Assembly: GCF_900496965.1 (NCBI RefSeq)
Contig: NZ_UFQB01000021.1
Location: 56,547-120,546, forward strand
DNA: 64,000 nt
Direction of reading: 5' to 3'
Origin: Achromobacter agilis
GTDB lineage: Bacteria; Pseudomonadota; Gammaproteobacteria; Burkholderiales; Burkholderiaceae_B
Under the pieces are notes generated by a model. It had not been told where the DNA came from. It did not search any database and saw nothing but the letters and a program-made list of their open reading frames with translations. A program made the translations under genes and the position numbers. Of the stretch, positions 45,573 through 54,182 are shown piece by piece (within the stretch, counting starts at the first letter, position 1; the number at the start of each line of letters is the position of its first letter).

Positions 45573-47270
45573 TCAGTGCTGCGCCTTCAGGGCCGCGTCG
45601 CGGATCTTTTCCAGGGTCGTGGTCGGCGTGATGGTTTCCGGATCGATGAAGCAGTGCAGGATCGCCGGCTTGCCGCTGGCCAGGGCGCGTTCGAAGGCCG
45701 GTCCGAATTGCTCGGTGGTCTCGACGCGTTCGCCGTGGCCGCCAAAGGCGCGCGCGTAGTCGGCGAAATCGGGGTTTTTCAGCGCGGTCGCGGAAACGCG
45801 GCCGGGGTAGTGCTTTTCCTGGTGCATGCGGATCGTGCCGTACATGCCGTTATCCACCAGCACCACCACGATGGGCAGGTCGTACTGCACGGCCGTGGCG
45901 AATTCCTGGCCGTGCATCAGGAAGCAACCGTCGCCGGCGAAGCACACCACCGTCTTGTCGGGCCAGACGCGCTTGGCGCCCACGGCCGCCGGCAGGCCGT
46001 AGCCCATGGAGCCCGAGGTGGGCGCCAATTGCGTGCCGTAGCGGGTAAAGCGGTGGAAGCGGTGCAGCCAGGTGGCGTAGTTGCCGGCGCCGTTGGTCAT
46101 GATGGCGTCGGCTGGCAGCGTCTTTTCCAGATAGGCCATGACCTGGCCCATCTGCAGCGCGCCGGGTGTCGTGACCGGGGCGGGATCGCTCCATTTCAGG
46201 TGCGACTCGCGCATGGCTTGCGTGCCTTCCGCCCAGACGGGCTTGGCGGGTGCCTTCAGGCCGGCAAGCGCCTGCGCGAACGCGGCGGGTGAGGTATTGA
46301 TGGCCAGCGTGGGGCGGTAGACGCGCGCCAGCTCGGCGGCGTCGGGATGCACGTGCACCAGCTTCTGCCTCGGCACCGGGATGTCCAGCAGGGTATAGGC
46401 CTGGCTGGGGCTTTCCGACATGCGGCCGCCCACCAGCAGGACCAGGTCGGCGTCGGTGACGCGCTGGAGCAGGGCGGGATTGATGCCCAGGCCCACATCG
46501 CCGATGAAGCAGGGGTGGTCGGCGGGGAACAGCATCTGGCGGCGGAACGACACCGCCGTGGGCAGCGCGTGGCGCTGCGCGAAATCGGCGAATTGCTGCA
46601 CGGCGCGGGCGTCCCAGCGCGTGCCGCCCAGGATGGCGACCGGATGCTTCGCTTCGGCCAGCAGCTTTTCCAGATCGGCCAGTTGCCCGGCGGAGGGCGC
46701 GGAGTCGATGACTTCGTAGCGGGGCGCGTCGGCCACGGCCGCCGCTTCCACCAGCATGTCTTCGGGCAGGGCGATGACGACCGGACCGGGGCGGCCCGAG
46801 GTGGCGATGTGAAAAGCGCGCGAAATCAGTTCGGGAATCCGTTCGACCTGGTCGATTTCGGTGACCCACTTGGCTTGCGTGCCGAATACGGCGCGGTAAT
46901 CCATTTCCTGGAAGGCTTCGCGCTCGCGCATGCCGCGTTCGATCTGGCCGACGAAGAGGATCAGGGGGGTGGAGTCCTGCTTGGCGATGTGCACGCCGGC
47001 CAGCGCGTTGGACGCGCCCGGGCCGCGGGTCACCATGCAGATGCCGGGTTCGCCGGTCAGCTTGCCGTGGGCGTCGGCCATCATGGCCGCGCCGCCTTCC
47101 TGGCGGCATACCGTGACCTTGATGTCCGCGTCGTGCAGGCCGTCCAGCACCGCGAGGTAGCTTTCGCCGGGAACGCAGAAAACATGTTTGACGCCCTGCG
47201 CAACCAGCTGGTCGACCAGGATGTGTCCGCCAAGGCGGGATTTTTGCTGGGACATGGGGGTGGTAGTCAT
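45573..47270 (-). CDS. Thiamine pyrophosphate-dependent enzyme, catabolic acetolactate synthase-like
   Basis: A 565-residue ThDP enzyme with the three family domains. The activating glutamate is Glu58 in VCRQEGGAAMMADAHGKLTG. The cofactor motif is complete: AGDGCFLMHGQEFATAVQYDLPIVVVLVDN, about residues 431-460. No IlvN-like subunit is present. It is divergent from a LysR regulator with a clear operator between them, which indicates substrate-controlled expression. Related proteins include acetolactate synthases, oxalyl-CoA decarboxylases and glyoxylate carboligases; the sequence does not decide between them. Confidence 0.86.
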   Translation of the reverse strand: MTTTPMSQQKSRLGGHILVDQLVAQGVKHVFCVPGESYLAVLDGLHDADIKVTVCRQEGGAAMMADAHGKLTGEPGICMVTRGPGASNALAGVHIAKQDSTPLILFVGQIERGMREREAFQEMDYRAVFGTQAKWVTEIDQVERIPELISRAFHIATSGRPGPVVIALPEDMLVEAAAVADAPRYEVIDSAPSAGQLADLEKLLAEAKHPVAILGGTRWDARAVQQFADFAQRHALPTAVSFRRQMLFPADHPCFIGDVGLGINPALLQRVTDADLVLLVGGRMSESPSQAYTLLDIPVPRQKLVHVHPDAAELARVYRPTLAINTSPAAFAQALAGLKAPAKPVWAEGTQAMRESHLKWSDPAPVTTPGALQMGQVMAYLEKTLPADAIMTNGAGNYATWLHRFHRFTRYGTQLAPTSGSMGYGLPAAVGAKRVWPDKTVVCFAGDGCFLMHGQEFATAVQYDLPIVVVLVDNGMYGTIRMHQEKHYPGRVSATALKNPDFADYARAFGGHGERVETTEQFGPAFERALASGKPAILHCFIDPETITPTTTLEKIRDAALKAQH

Positions 47271-47319
47271 GATGAGCCGAGGTTAGGACATCCGAGCATA
47301 ATGTTCCTCGATCGCACAA

Positions 47320-47338
47320 TGCAATTGATAAAATTGCA
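47320..47338. promoter_or_regulatory. LysR-type operator between TPP enzyme and its regulator
   Basis: A perfect 19-base dyad, TGCAATT-GATAA-AATTGCA (TGCA-N11-TGCA), sits 50 bases upstream of the TPP enzyme start, in the divergent gap. It matches the T-N11-A pattern of LysR regulators. Confidence 0.65.
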
Positions 47339-47440
47339 CAATCTATTGACCCACCGGCACGACATGCCATGTTGCGCCGCGGCAAGCGCAGCGCCCCCGC
47401 GCGCGGCGGCGAGCCTCGGCGGCAGGACGGTTCCCGCTCC

Positions 47441-48346
47441 ATGAGAAACGGTATTCCCAACCTGAGCGCCCTGCAGGCGTTCGAAGCTTCGGCCCGCCTG
47501 GGCAGCTTTTCCCGCGCGGCCGAAGAACTGTCCCTGACGCACAGCGCCGTCTACCGGCAGGTGGCCAGCCTGGAGTCGCGCCTCGGGGTGCAGCTGTTCA
47601 CCCGCGTGAGGCGGCGCATCGTGCTGACCGATCACGGGGCAGAGTACGCCGGCCGCATCCGGCATCACCTGGACCAGATCGAAAAAGACACCTTTGGCCT
47701 GGTCAGTCGCACCGGCATGGGCCGCAGCATCCACATTGCGGTGGTACCCACCCTGGCGACGACCTGGCTGATTCCGCGCCTGGCCGACTTCCAGCGCGAG
47801 CACGGCGACATCACGGTCAGCCTGTCGGTGCGCACGCTGCCTTTCCAGTTCAAGGACCAGCCTTTCGACGGCGCGCTGTATCACGGGGACGGATTGTGGC
47901 CGGGCACCCAGGGCGTGCTGCTGTTTCCCGAGCGCGAGCTGGTGCCGGTGTGCGCGCCCGAGCTGGCGGCGCGCCCGCTCGAGCCCGGCGCCGGCGCGCT
48001 GGCCGGCATGACCCATCTGCACCTGGCCTCGCGTCCGGATGCGTGGCGGCAATGGTACGGCGCCAACGGCTGTCTGTACGGGCCCCAGGCCGCAGGCGGG
48101 CCGCGCTATGAGCTGTTCACCATGGTGATGGCGGCGGTGCAGGCCGGGCTGGGGGTCGGCCTGATGCCGCGCTTCTTGGCGCAGCCGGCGCTGGACCAGG
48201 GTACGCTGGCGATGCCGGTGCCGCAGGCGCTGGCGGTCAGCCAGGGGTACTACTTCGGGTATCCGCTGCGCAGCGAACGCTCAGAGGCGTTGAAGCTCTT
48301 CGAGACCTGGCTCAAGGCGGCCGCCGCGGGCGTGGGCGAGCGCTGA
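47441..48346 (+). CDS. LysR family regulator, GcvA-like
   Basis: A 301-residue LysR protein. The winged helix begins IPNLSALQAFEASARLGSFS, with RAAEELSLTHSAVYRQVASL as the recognition region, the GcvA group pattern. The effector domain contains VVPTLATTWLIPRLADFQ and ends near AAAAGVGER. I prefer the ATG at 47441, which starts where the family starts; an in-frame ATG at 47369 would add 24 basic residues without a ribosome site. It is divergent from the TPP enzyme gene and probably controls it through the dyad at 47320-47338. Confidence 0.9.
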   Translation: MRNGIPNLSALQAFEASARLGSFSRAAEELSLTHSAVYRQVASLESRLGVQLFTRVRRRIVLTDHGAEYAGRIRHHLDQIEKDTFGLVSRTGMGRSIHIAVVPTLATTWLIPRLADFQREHGDITVSLSVRTLPFQFKDQPFDGALYHGDGLWPGTQGVLLFPERELVPVCAPELAARPLEPGAGALAGMTHLHLASRPDAWRQWYGANGCLYGPQAAGGPRYELFTMVMAAVQAGLGVGLMPRFLAQPALDQGTLAMPVPQALAVSQGYYFGYPLRSERSEALKLFETWLKAAAAGVGER

Positions 48347-48350
48347 GCCG

Positions 48351-48356
48351 TAGAAT
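48351..48356 (+). promoter_or_regulatory. -10 element close to the xerD start
   Basis: TAGAAT ends eight bases before the xerD ATG, so transcription would start at or next to the ATG. No ribosome site lies between. No good -35 is visible. Confidence 0.4.
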
Positions 48357-48364
48357 CCTCCATC

Positions 48365-49348
48365 ATGTCCGACACCCGCCCGCCACTCGCCTCTCAGGCC
48401 GATATCGACGCTTTCATCGACGCCGTATGGCTCGAGGACGGCCTGTCGGCCAATACCCTGGCCGCATACCGGCGCGACCTGACCGGTTTTGCGCGCTGGC
48501 TGGAAGACCCCGAAGCCTACGCCCGCGAAATGGCCGATCGCCATGGCGACGCGGCGCATCCGCATGCGCTGCCGGCGGGGCCGGCCAAGCCCCTGCGCGA
48601 TGCCGGCAAAGGCGACATCGAGGCCTGGTTTTCCTTCCGCCACGAGGAAACGCGGGCGACCACCGCCAACCGGCGGCTGGCCGCGTTGCGCCGTTTCTAT
48701 GCCTGGGCCCTGCGCGAACACCGGTGCGAGCGCGATCCCTGCCTGACGCTCGTCGCCGCCAAGCAGCCGCCGCGCATGCCCAAGACCCTGTCCGAGCAGC
48801 AGGTGGACGCCTTGCTGCGCGCGCCCGATCTGGAACAGCCCAGGGGCCTGCGCGACCGCGCCATGCTGGAGACCCTGTACGCGACCGGCCTGCGCGTGTC
48901 CGAACTCGTGGGCGTGCGGACCCTGGACGTGAGCCTGAACGAAGGGGTGGTGCGCGTGGTGCTGGGCAAGGGCGGCAAGGACCGGCTGGTGCCCCTGGGC
49001 GCGGAGGCGGCGCACTGGATCGACCGCTACCTGAAGGCCGGGCGGCCGGAGCTGCTGGCGGGCCGCGTGAGCGATGCGCTGTTCATCACGGGCCGGGCCG
49101 AACCGATGTCGCGGCAGGCCTTCTGGCAGCTCGTGAAAAAGTACGCCCTGCTGGCGGACGTCCGCGCGCCGCTCTCGCCGCACGTCCTGCGGCATGCGTT
49201 CGCCACGCACCTGCTGAACCACGGCGCGGACCTGCGCGTGGTGCAGATGCTGCTGGGCCACGCGGATATTTCCACCACGCAAATCTATACGCACGTCGCG
49301 CGCGAGCGCCTGAAGGCGTTGCACGCGGCGCATCACCCGCGCGGCTAG
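48365..49348 (+). CDS. xerD: Site-specific tyrosine recombinase XerD
   Basis: The XerC/XerD partner that resolves chromosome dimers at dif together with FtsK. All catalytic residues are present: Arg177 (GLRVSEL), Lys202 (GKGGKDR), His273 and Arg276 (SPHVLRH), His299 (LLGHAD) and the nucleophile Tyr308 (TTQIYTH). At 327 residues it is longer than the 298 of E. coli because of about 28 extra residues (52-80, rich in Ala, His, Pro) inside the N-terminal core-binding domain. It stands in a housekeeping stretch, not beside a mobile element, so XerD is preferred over an integrase. The ATG lacks a ribosome site. Confidence 0.93.
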   Translation: MSDTRPPLASQADIDAFIDAVWLEDGLSANTLAAYRRDLTGFARWLEDPEAYAREMADRHGDAAHPHALPAGPAKPLRDAGKGDIEAWFSFRHEETRATTANRRLAALRRFYAWALREHRCERDPCLTLVAAKQPPRMPKTLSEQQVDALLRAPDLEQPRGLRDRAMLETLYATGLRVSELVGVRTLDVSLNEGVVRVVLGKGGKDRLVPLGAEAAHWIDRYLKAGRPELLAGRVSDALFITGRAEPMSRQAFWQLVKKYALLADVRAPLSPHVLRHAFATHLLNHGADLRVVQMLLGHADISTTQIYTHVARERLKALHAAHHPRG

Positions 49349-49392
49349 CCGCGCCTGTCCCCACCGATTCTTTTAGCTGTCCCGCATCCTCC

Positions 49393-49884
49393 ATGAGCAA
49401 AGCCCGCCATATTTCTGAAACTCCGGCCACCCAGTTCCTCAAGCAGCACAAGGTCGCCTATACGGAACACACCTACGATTACGTGGACCACGGCGGCGCC
49501 GGCGAGGCCGCGCGCCAGTTGGGCCTGGACCCGCACGCGGTGGTCAAGACGCTGATCATGGAAGATGAATCGGCCAAGCCCCTGATCATCGTCATGCACG
49601 GCGACCGGGAAGTCTCCACCAAGAACCTGGCCCGCCAGGCCGGCCTGAAAAAGATCGAACCCTGCAAGCCCGAGGTGGCGCAGCGCCATTCCGGCTACCA
49701 GGTGGGGGGCACGTCGCCTTTCGGCACGCGCAAGAAGATGCCGGTGTGGGTCGAATCGGAGGTGCTGGACTATCCGGTCGTCTACATCAACGGCGGCCGG
49801 CGCGGCTATCTGATCGGGATCGATCCCAAGGTGCTGGTCAGCCTGCTGGGCGCGAAAGGCGTGTCCGTCGCGCTGGAGTCGTAG
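49393..49884 (+). CDS. ybaK: Cys-tRNA(Pro)/Cys-tRNA(Cys) deacylase, YbaK family
   Basis: A 163-residue editing domain that hydrolyses cysteine from mischarged tRNA-Pro. The family lysine lies in HAVVKTLIMED (Lys52) and the glycine loop GGTSPFGTRKKMPV is present, both features of YbaK rather than ProXp-ala. I chose the ATG at 49393; the frame continues upstream through xerD in another phase but is not coding there. It follows xerD by 44 bases and could be co-transcribed with it. Confidence 0.92.
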   Translation: MSKARHISETPATQFLKQHKVAYTEHTYDYVDHGGAGEAARQLGLDPHAVVKTLIMEDESAKPLIIVMHGDREVSTKNLARQAGLKKIEPCKPEVAQRHSGYQVGGTSPFGTRKKMPVWVESEVLDYPVVYINGGRRGYLIGIDPKVLVSLLGAKGVSVALES

Positions 49885-50016
49885 CGGCAAGCGGCGCGCT
49901 TGCGGTATCCCGATACCACCTCCCGGCCCGATGGCGGCGCCACAATAGGTCTACAAAACCCGGAACCCGCCCCGCGGGGTGGTCAACCGGTTTCCAGCCA
50001 TCCCTAGGAGACTCAC

Positions 50017-50595
50017 ATGAGCAAGCGCTTGTTGATGCTGGTCGGCGACTACGCCGAAGACTACGAAACCATGGTGCCGTTCCAGATCCTGCTGGCGGTG
50101 GGGCACACGGTGCACGCGGTGTGCCCGGACAAGAAGGCGGGCGATACCGTCGCCACGGCCATCCATGATTTCGAGGGTGGGCAGACCTACACCGAAAAGC
50201 GTGGCCACAATTTCACGCTCAACTACGATTTCGACCGCGTCGAGCCCGCCTCCTATGACGGCCTGGTCATCCCCGGCGGACGCGCGCCGGAGTATCTGCG
50301 CCTGAACGAAAAGGTGCTGGACATCGTGCGCGCCTTCGACCAGGCCAAGAAGCCCATCGCGGCCGTGTGCCACGGAGCGCAACTGCTCGCCGCCGCGGGG
50401 ATCCTGAAGGGGCGCACCTGCTCGGCCTATCCGGCGTGCGCACCGGAAGTCCGCCTGGCCGGCGGCACGTACGCTGAGATCGGAATCGACCAGGCCTACA
50501 CCGACGGCAATCTGGTGACGGCGCCCGCCTGGCCTGCCCATCCCGCCTGGATGTCGCAGTTCCTGGCGGTGCTGGGCACCAAGATCGTCCCCTGA
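50017..50595 (+). CDS. DJ-1/PfpI family protein
   Basis: A 192-residue class I glutamine amidotransferase-like protein. The nucleophile elbow is [13 protein letters not shown] (Cys118), with [14 protein letters not shown] before it and an acidic residue near Glu14. Family members act as glyoxalase III, deglycase or protease-like enzymes; which one cannot be decided here. CTAGGAGAC precedes the ATG. It is followed by a conserved-looking intergenic repeat. Confidence 0.9.
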   Translation: MSKRLLMLVGDYAEDYETMVPFQILLAVGHTVHAVCPDKKAGDTVATAIHDFEGGQTYTEKRGHNFTLNYDFDRVEPASYDGLVIPGGRAPEYLRLNEKVLDIVRAFDQAKKPIAAVCHGAQLLAAAGILKGRTCSAYPACAPEVRLAGGTYAEIGIDQAYTDGNLVTAPAWPAHPAWMSQFLAVLGTKIVP

Positions 50596-50696
50596 GGCTG
50601 GGGGGTCCCCCCCAAAAACCTCACGCTGGCGCGCTACGCGCTTGCTGCCCCCCGAGGGAGGCGTTTTTTGCCTTGGGGCGGCCCGGCGGCAAAAAA
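50596..50696. repeat. Dispersed intergenic repeat with internal hairpin
   Basis: The stretch contains CTCACGCTGGCGCGCTACGC, CTTGCTGCCCCCCGAGGGAG and CCTTGGGGCGGCCCGGCGGC, wording I recognise from intergenic repeats scattered in Bordetella, Achromobacter and Comamonadaceae genomes. TTTTTTGCC (50664-50672) and GGCAAAAAA (50688-50696) form a stem at its right end. Confidence 0.6.
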
Positions 50697-50728
50697 GAAA
50701 AAGCGCCTGGGCAGCCCCAGGCGCTTTT
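50697..50728 (-). terminator. Intrinsic terminator after the alcohol dehydrogenase gene
   Basis: AAGCGCCTGG and CCAGGCGCTT form a ten-base stem around GCAGCC (50701-50726). On the minus strand it leads into TTTTTC and TTTTTT, 26 bases after the stop. Confidence 0.82.
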
Positions 50729-50751
50729 GGCTTGCCTGCCGCGCGTTGCGG

Positions 50752-51777
50752 TCAGGCGAAGTCGAGCACGATGCGGCCTTCGATCTGCCCGTGGCGCATG
50801 CGGTCGAAAACGTCGTTGATGTTCTCCAGGCTCTCGGTGGCGACGGTGGCGTGCACCTTGCCCTCTTCGGCGAATTGCAGGGATTCCTGCAGGTCCAGGC
50901 GCGAACCGACGATGGAACCGCGCACCGTGATGCCGTTGAGCACCATGTCGAAAATCGACAGCGGGAAGTCTCCCGGGGGCAACCCGTTGAGCGCCACGGT
51001 TCCGCCGCGCCGCACCATGCCCAGGGCCTGCTCGAACGCCTTGGGCGATACCGCCGTAATCAGCGCCCCATGGGCGCCGCCGATTTCGCGTTTCAGGTAG
51101 GCGGCCGGGTCGGTGGTTTTGGCGTTGACTGTGACCTCCGCGCCGAGACGGCGGGCGAAATCCAGCTTGGCGTCGTCGATGTCGACCGCGGCGACGTTCA
51201 GGCCCATCGCCTTCGCATATTGCACGGCCATGTGGCCCAGGCCGCCGATGCCGGAAATTACCACCCAGTTGCCCGGGCGGGTGTCCGTCATCTTCAGCCC
51301 CTTGTACACGGTAACGCCGGCGCACAGCACGGGCGCGATGTCGACGAAGCCGACGTTCTTGGGCAGCAGGCCCACGTAGTCCGCGGCGGCCAGCGCATAT
51401 TCGGCGAAGCCGCCGTTCACCGAATAGCCTGCGTTCTGCTGCTGTTCACACAAGGTTTCCCAGCCGCCCAGGCAATGTTCGCAGTGCCCGCAGGCGGAAT
51501 AGAGCCACGGGATGCCGACGCGGTCGCCTTCCTTCACGTGGGTGACGCCGGCGCCCACCGCCACGACGTGGCCGACGCCTTCATGCCCCGGGATGAACGG
51601 CGGATTGGGTTTGACCGGCCAGTCGCCCTCGACGGCGTGCAGGTCGGTATGGCACACGCCGCAAGCTTCGATCTTCACCAGGAGTTCGCCCGGACCCGGG
51701 CGCGGCACCGCGACTTCTTCGATTGCGAGGGGCTGGCCGAATGCTCGTGCCACCGCTGCTTTCATGGTTTTTTCCAT
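50752..51777 (-). CDS. adhP: Zinc-dependent alcohol dehydrogenase, AdhP-like
   Basis: A 341-residue medium-chain dehydrogenase, NAD-linked, oxidising primary alcohols. Catalytic zinc ligands lie in EACGVCHTD (Cys42), PGHEGVG (His65) and [10 protein letters not shown]. Four structural-zinc cysteines are in [15 protein letters not shown]. The nucleotide fold shows [18 protein letters not shown] chose the ATG at 51777, four bases after GGAGGT; a second ATG four codons later is possible. The gene is monocistronic with its own terminator. Confidence 0.93.
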   Translation of the reverse strand: MEKTMKAAVARAFGQPLAIEEVAVPRPGPGELLVKIEACGVCHTDLHAVEGDWPVKPNPPFIPGHEGVGHVVAVGAGVTHVKEGDRVGIPWLYSACGHCEHCLGGWETLCEQQQNAGYSVNGGFAEYALAAADYVGLLPKNVGFVDIAPVLCAGVTVYKGLKMTDTRPGNWVVISGIGGLGHMAVQYAKAMGLNVAAVDIDDAKLDFARRLGAEVTVNAKTTDPAAYLKREIGGAHGALITAVSPKAFEQALGMVRRGGTVALNGLPPGDFPLSIFDMVLNGITVRGSIVGSRLDLQESLQFAEEGKVHATVATESLENINDVFDRMRHGQIEGRIVLDFA

Positions 51778-52018
51778 CACTACCTCCGAAGTCAGATCAG
51801 TATTGATATCCTCGAACGCGTGCGCTTTCCCGACCATGATTTATATCAATGCGCAGGGAAGGGAGGGCGGCTGGAAACGTGTGGTTTCAGAATCGAGGAT
51901 AGCGGGTCCGGATTTCCGGCCGGCGCCTCGTCTTGCCGGCGCGCCGCCAAACGGCGTACAGTGAGCCGTAGGCGTCCCGGCCCGGGCGCGCGCCTTGCCC
52001 AGAGCTCCAGGATCTCCC

Positions 52019-52405
52019 ATGTGTGAAATCTTCATCCGCGCCAGCGAGCAGTCCTATACCCCCGAAACCCGGTCCTTGCGCCTGCATGGCGTGGCCACGA
52101 GCCTGCGGCTCGAACGCCTGTTCTGGCAGGTGCTGGAAGAGATCGCGGGCCGCGACGGCATGCGCGTGACGCAGCTGATCGAACGCCTGTACGACGAACT
52201 GATCGAGTACCGCGGCGAGGCCGCCAACTTCACCTCTTTCCTGCGCGTATGCTGCTTGCGCTATCAACTGCTGCAGGCCGAGGGCAGGATCCCGCTGGAC
52301 GCTGGCGTGCCGATTCGCTCGCTCAATGCCCAGGCCGTGCTGGAAGGGTTGCCGCCCTCGCTGTACGACGCGGAGCCCCTGCGCCCGAAGCGCAAGGCCG
52401 CCTAG
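52019..52405 (+). CDS. Ribbon-helix-helix domain protein (COG4321 type)
   Basis: A 128-residue putative DNA-binding protein. SLRLHGVATSLRLERLFWQVLEEIAGRDGM-type sequence (residues about 17-45) is the extended ribbon-helix-helix of the RHH_4 family, followed by NFTSFLRVCCLRYQL. Such proteins are common single genes in alpha- and betaproteobacteria with no known target. The ATG at 52019 is preceded only by weak AGGATC. It stands alone between the dehydrogenase and the endopeptidase genes. Confidence 0.82.
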   Translation: MCEIFIRASEQSYTPETRSLRLHGVATSLRLERLFWQVLEEIAGRDGMRVTQLIERLYDELIEYRGEAANFTSFLRVCCLRYQLLQAEGRIPLDAGVPIRSLNAQAVLEGLPPSLYDAEPLRPKRKAA

Positions 52406-52486
52406 CAACGCACCGGCGGCCAGGCGCCGGCACGGAGGCAAGCGCGCTCACGCCATGCGCGGCGCCGCGGATCGCGGCGTTGGCCC

Positions 52487-52525
52487 CGGCTAAAAAAAGA
52501 AAAGGGCCCGATCCAATCGGGCCCT
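52487..52525 (-). terminator. Intrinsic terminator after the endopeptidase gene
   Basis: AAGGGCCCGAT and ATCGGGCCCTT-type arms around CCAA (52502-52525) read on the minus strand into TTTTCTTTTTTT, 30 bases after the pbpG stop. Confidence 0.88.
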
Positions 52526-52554
52526 TCGCTTGAAGGCGGGCAACGCAGGGGCGT

Positions 52555-53784
52555 TCAACCGCCAGACTCGATCGAGGCCAGCGCCACCTCGCTTTGCACG
52601 ATGCGGCGGATGCGCACGGCATCGCCGATGCGCGAGAGCTTGCCCTGGGAGTCCAGCAGCACGATGGCCAGATCACGGCCATTGATGCGGGCCAGCATCA
52701 CCAGGCATTCCCCGGCTTCGTTGATGTAGCCGGTCTTGGAAATCTTGATGTCCCAATCGGGCTTGCGCACCAGTAGGTTGGTATTGCGGAACGTCTGCGT
52801 GCGGTTGTTGATCTCGACCTCGTACTCGGTATCGGTGGAGTAGCGATGGATCAGCGGACGCTGCGAGGCGGCGCGCAGCAGGCGGGCCAGGTCGTGCGGC
52901 GAAGAGACGTTGTCGCTGGACAGGCCGGTGGGCTCGATGAAGCGCGTGCTGGTCATGCCTAGCGCCTGCGCCTTGGCGTTCATGGCGGCCACGAAAGCGG
53001 GCAGGCCGCCCGGATAGTGGCGGCCCAGCGCGTTGGCGGCGCGGTTTTCCGACGACATCAGGGCCAGGTGCAGCATATCGCCGCGCGACAGCTTGGTACC
53101 CACGCGCAGGCGCGAGGTGGTGTGCTTGAGGCCATCGACGTCATCGTCGGTGATCTCCAGCATTTCATCCATGGGCAGGTTGGCGTCCACGACGACGACG
53201 GCGGTCATCAGTTTCGAGATGGAGGCGATAGGGCGCACGACATTTTCGTTCTTGGCGAAGATGACCGTGGACGTTTCCAGGTCTTGCACGTAGGCGGTGC
53301 TGGAGCGCAGGGCGGCGGCCTCGGCGCGCGCGGAGACGGCGGGCGGCGGCATGGCGGCGGCGCTTGCCGCGGCGGCGGCGCGCTGCGCGCGCGACGGCTT
53401 GTTCGGCTTGCCGTTCCTGCCCGTGGCGCCGCCCTTCTTGGACGGCGTGCCCTTCGCGGCCACCTGCTTGCCACCCTTGGGGGCGGCGGCCTTCTTGCTG
53501 GAAGATGGCTTGGGCGGGGCTTTTTTGGCGGACGAGGATTTGGGCGGGGCCTTCTTGGCGGTGGGGGAGGCTTTCTTGGGTGTCGAAGCAGCCTGTTTGC
53601 CGGAACCGGCCTTGGCGGCCGGCGCCTTCTTGGCTTGTTGCGCCTTGCAGGCCGACGACTTGGCGTTGGTCTTGCAGGGATCGGAATTCTTGGCCGCTTG
53701 CGCGGCGGGGGGCAGGAGCGCGCACATCGCCAGCGCCACAGGCGCTATCGCGTTCGCAATCGCACGTTTCCAGGAAAATGCCAT
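52555..53784 (-). CDS. pbpG: D-alanyl-D-alanine endopeptidase (PBP7 family) with cationic N-terminal linker
   Basis: A 409-residue periplasmic peptidoglycan endopeptidase of the S11 family. Signal peptide residues 1-30 (ending AQA). The active-site set is complete: SISK (Ser188, Lys191), SEN (Ser245-Asn247) and KTG (350-352). Between signal and catalytic domain lie about 115 residues dominated by Lys, Ala, Pro, Ser and Gly (KKAPPKSSSAKKAPPKPSSS and similar). E. coli PBP7 has no such region. The linker may bind the cell wall or span the periplasm; its likeness to histone H1-type tails is compositional only. A terminator follows. Confidence 0.92.
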   Translation of the reverse strand: MAFSWKRAIANAIAPVALAMCALLPPAAQAAKNSDPCKTNAKSSACKAQQAKKAPAAKAGSGKQAASTPKKASPTAKKAPPKSSSAKKAPPKPSSSKKAAAPKGGKQVAAKGTPSKKGGATGRNGKPNKPSRAQRAAAAASAAAMPPPAVSARAEAAALRSSTAYVQDLETSTVIFAKNENVVRPIASISKLMTAVVVVDANLPMDEMLEITDDDVDGLKHTTSRLRVGTKLSRGDMLHLALMSSENRAANALGRHYPGGLPAFVAAMNAKAQALGMTSTRFIEPTGLSSDNVSSPHDLARLLRAASQRPLIHRYSTDTEYEVEINNRTQTFRNTNLLVRKPDWDIKISKTGYINEAGECLVMLARINGRDLAIVLLDSQGKLSRIGDAVRIRRIVQSEVALASIESGG

Positions 53785-54107
53785 GGTTTGAGCAGGCTTG
53801 TCAGTCTGTGAAGAAATGTTTCTTAAGCCGGCGTTCTATCGGGCCAGAAAAAGTCCAGATGAATTAGAGGCTTACGCGTCGAATTTAAACAGCAATTTCA
53901 AGTGATGCGCAAGGCGATTCGCTATCATCGCTGAAAAAAATATCGGTGACGTATTGACGTCGCTTCAATTCGTCACAAGACGCGTCACGAGACGCTAACG
54001 GCGCTCCGCGCGTGAGCGTAGCCCGGATTAACCCTCATTTGGCTGAACGGGCGGGGGCGGATGGGGGTGCAGGGGGGAGAGGAAGGCATCGGAACCGACG
54101 CCGGAAG
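53785..54107. other. Intergenic stretch between pbpG and tRNA-Arg
   Basis: About 320 bases without a gene. It includes an AT-rich part (53880-53960), which should hold the pbpG promoter, and a 12-base tandem duplication CGTCACAAGACG / CGTCACGAGACG at 53971-53994 with one mismatch. The remainder is G-rich and unremarkable. Confidence 0.6.
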
Positions 54108-54182
54108 TGGCCTCGCCGGGTGGAATCGAACCACCAATTGACCCTTAGGAGGGGCCGGTTATATCCATTTAACTACGGCGAG
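54108..54182 (-). tRNA. tRNA-Arg (anticodon CCU)
   Basis: On the minus strand the sequence folds as a 75-base tRNA. Acceptor arms are CTCGCCG and CGGCGAG, followed by discriminator G and an encoded CCA. U8-A9 are present. The anticodon arm is GGCCC-CTCCTAA-GGGTC, with CCT at positions 34-36. The T arm is GGTGG-TTCGATT-CCACC. The D arm and loop (GTTAAATGGATATAAC) are the same as I recall for E. coli argW. Confidence 0.95.

Noticed and set aside
45573..47270. Biosynthetic acetolactate synthase large subunit (IlvB)
   Set aside because: No small regulatory subunit or ilvC follows, and it is controlled by a divergent LysR gene, so a catabolic ThDP enzyme is more likely.
48365..49348. Phage or island integrase
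   Set aside because: The tyrosine recombinase has XerD-type motifs and sits among housekeeping genes with no mobile-element neighbours.
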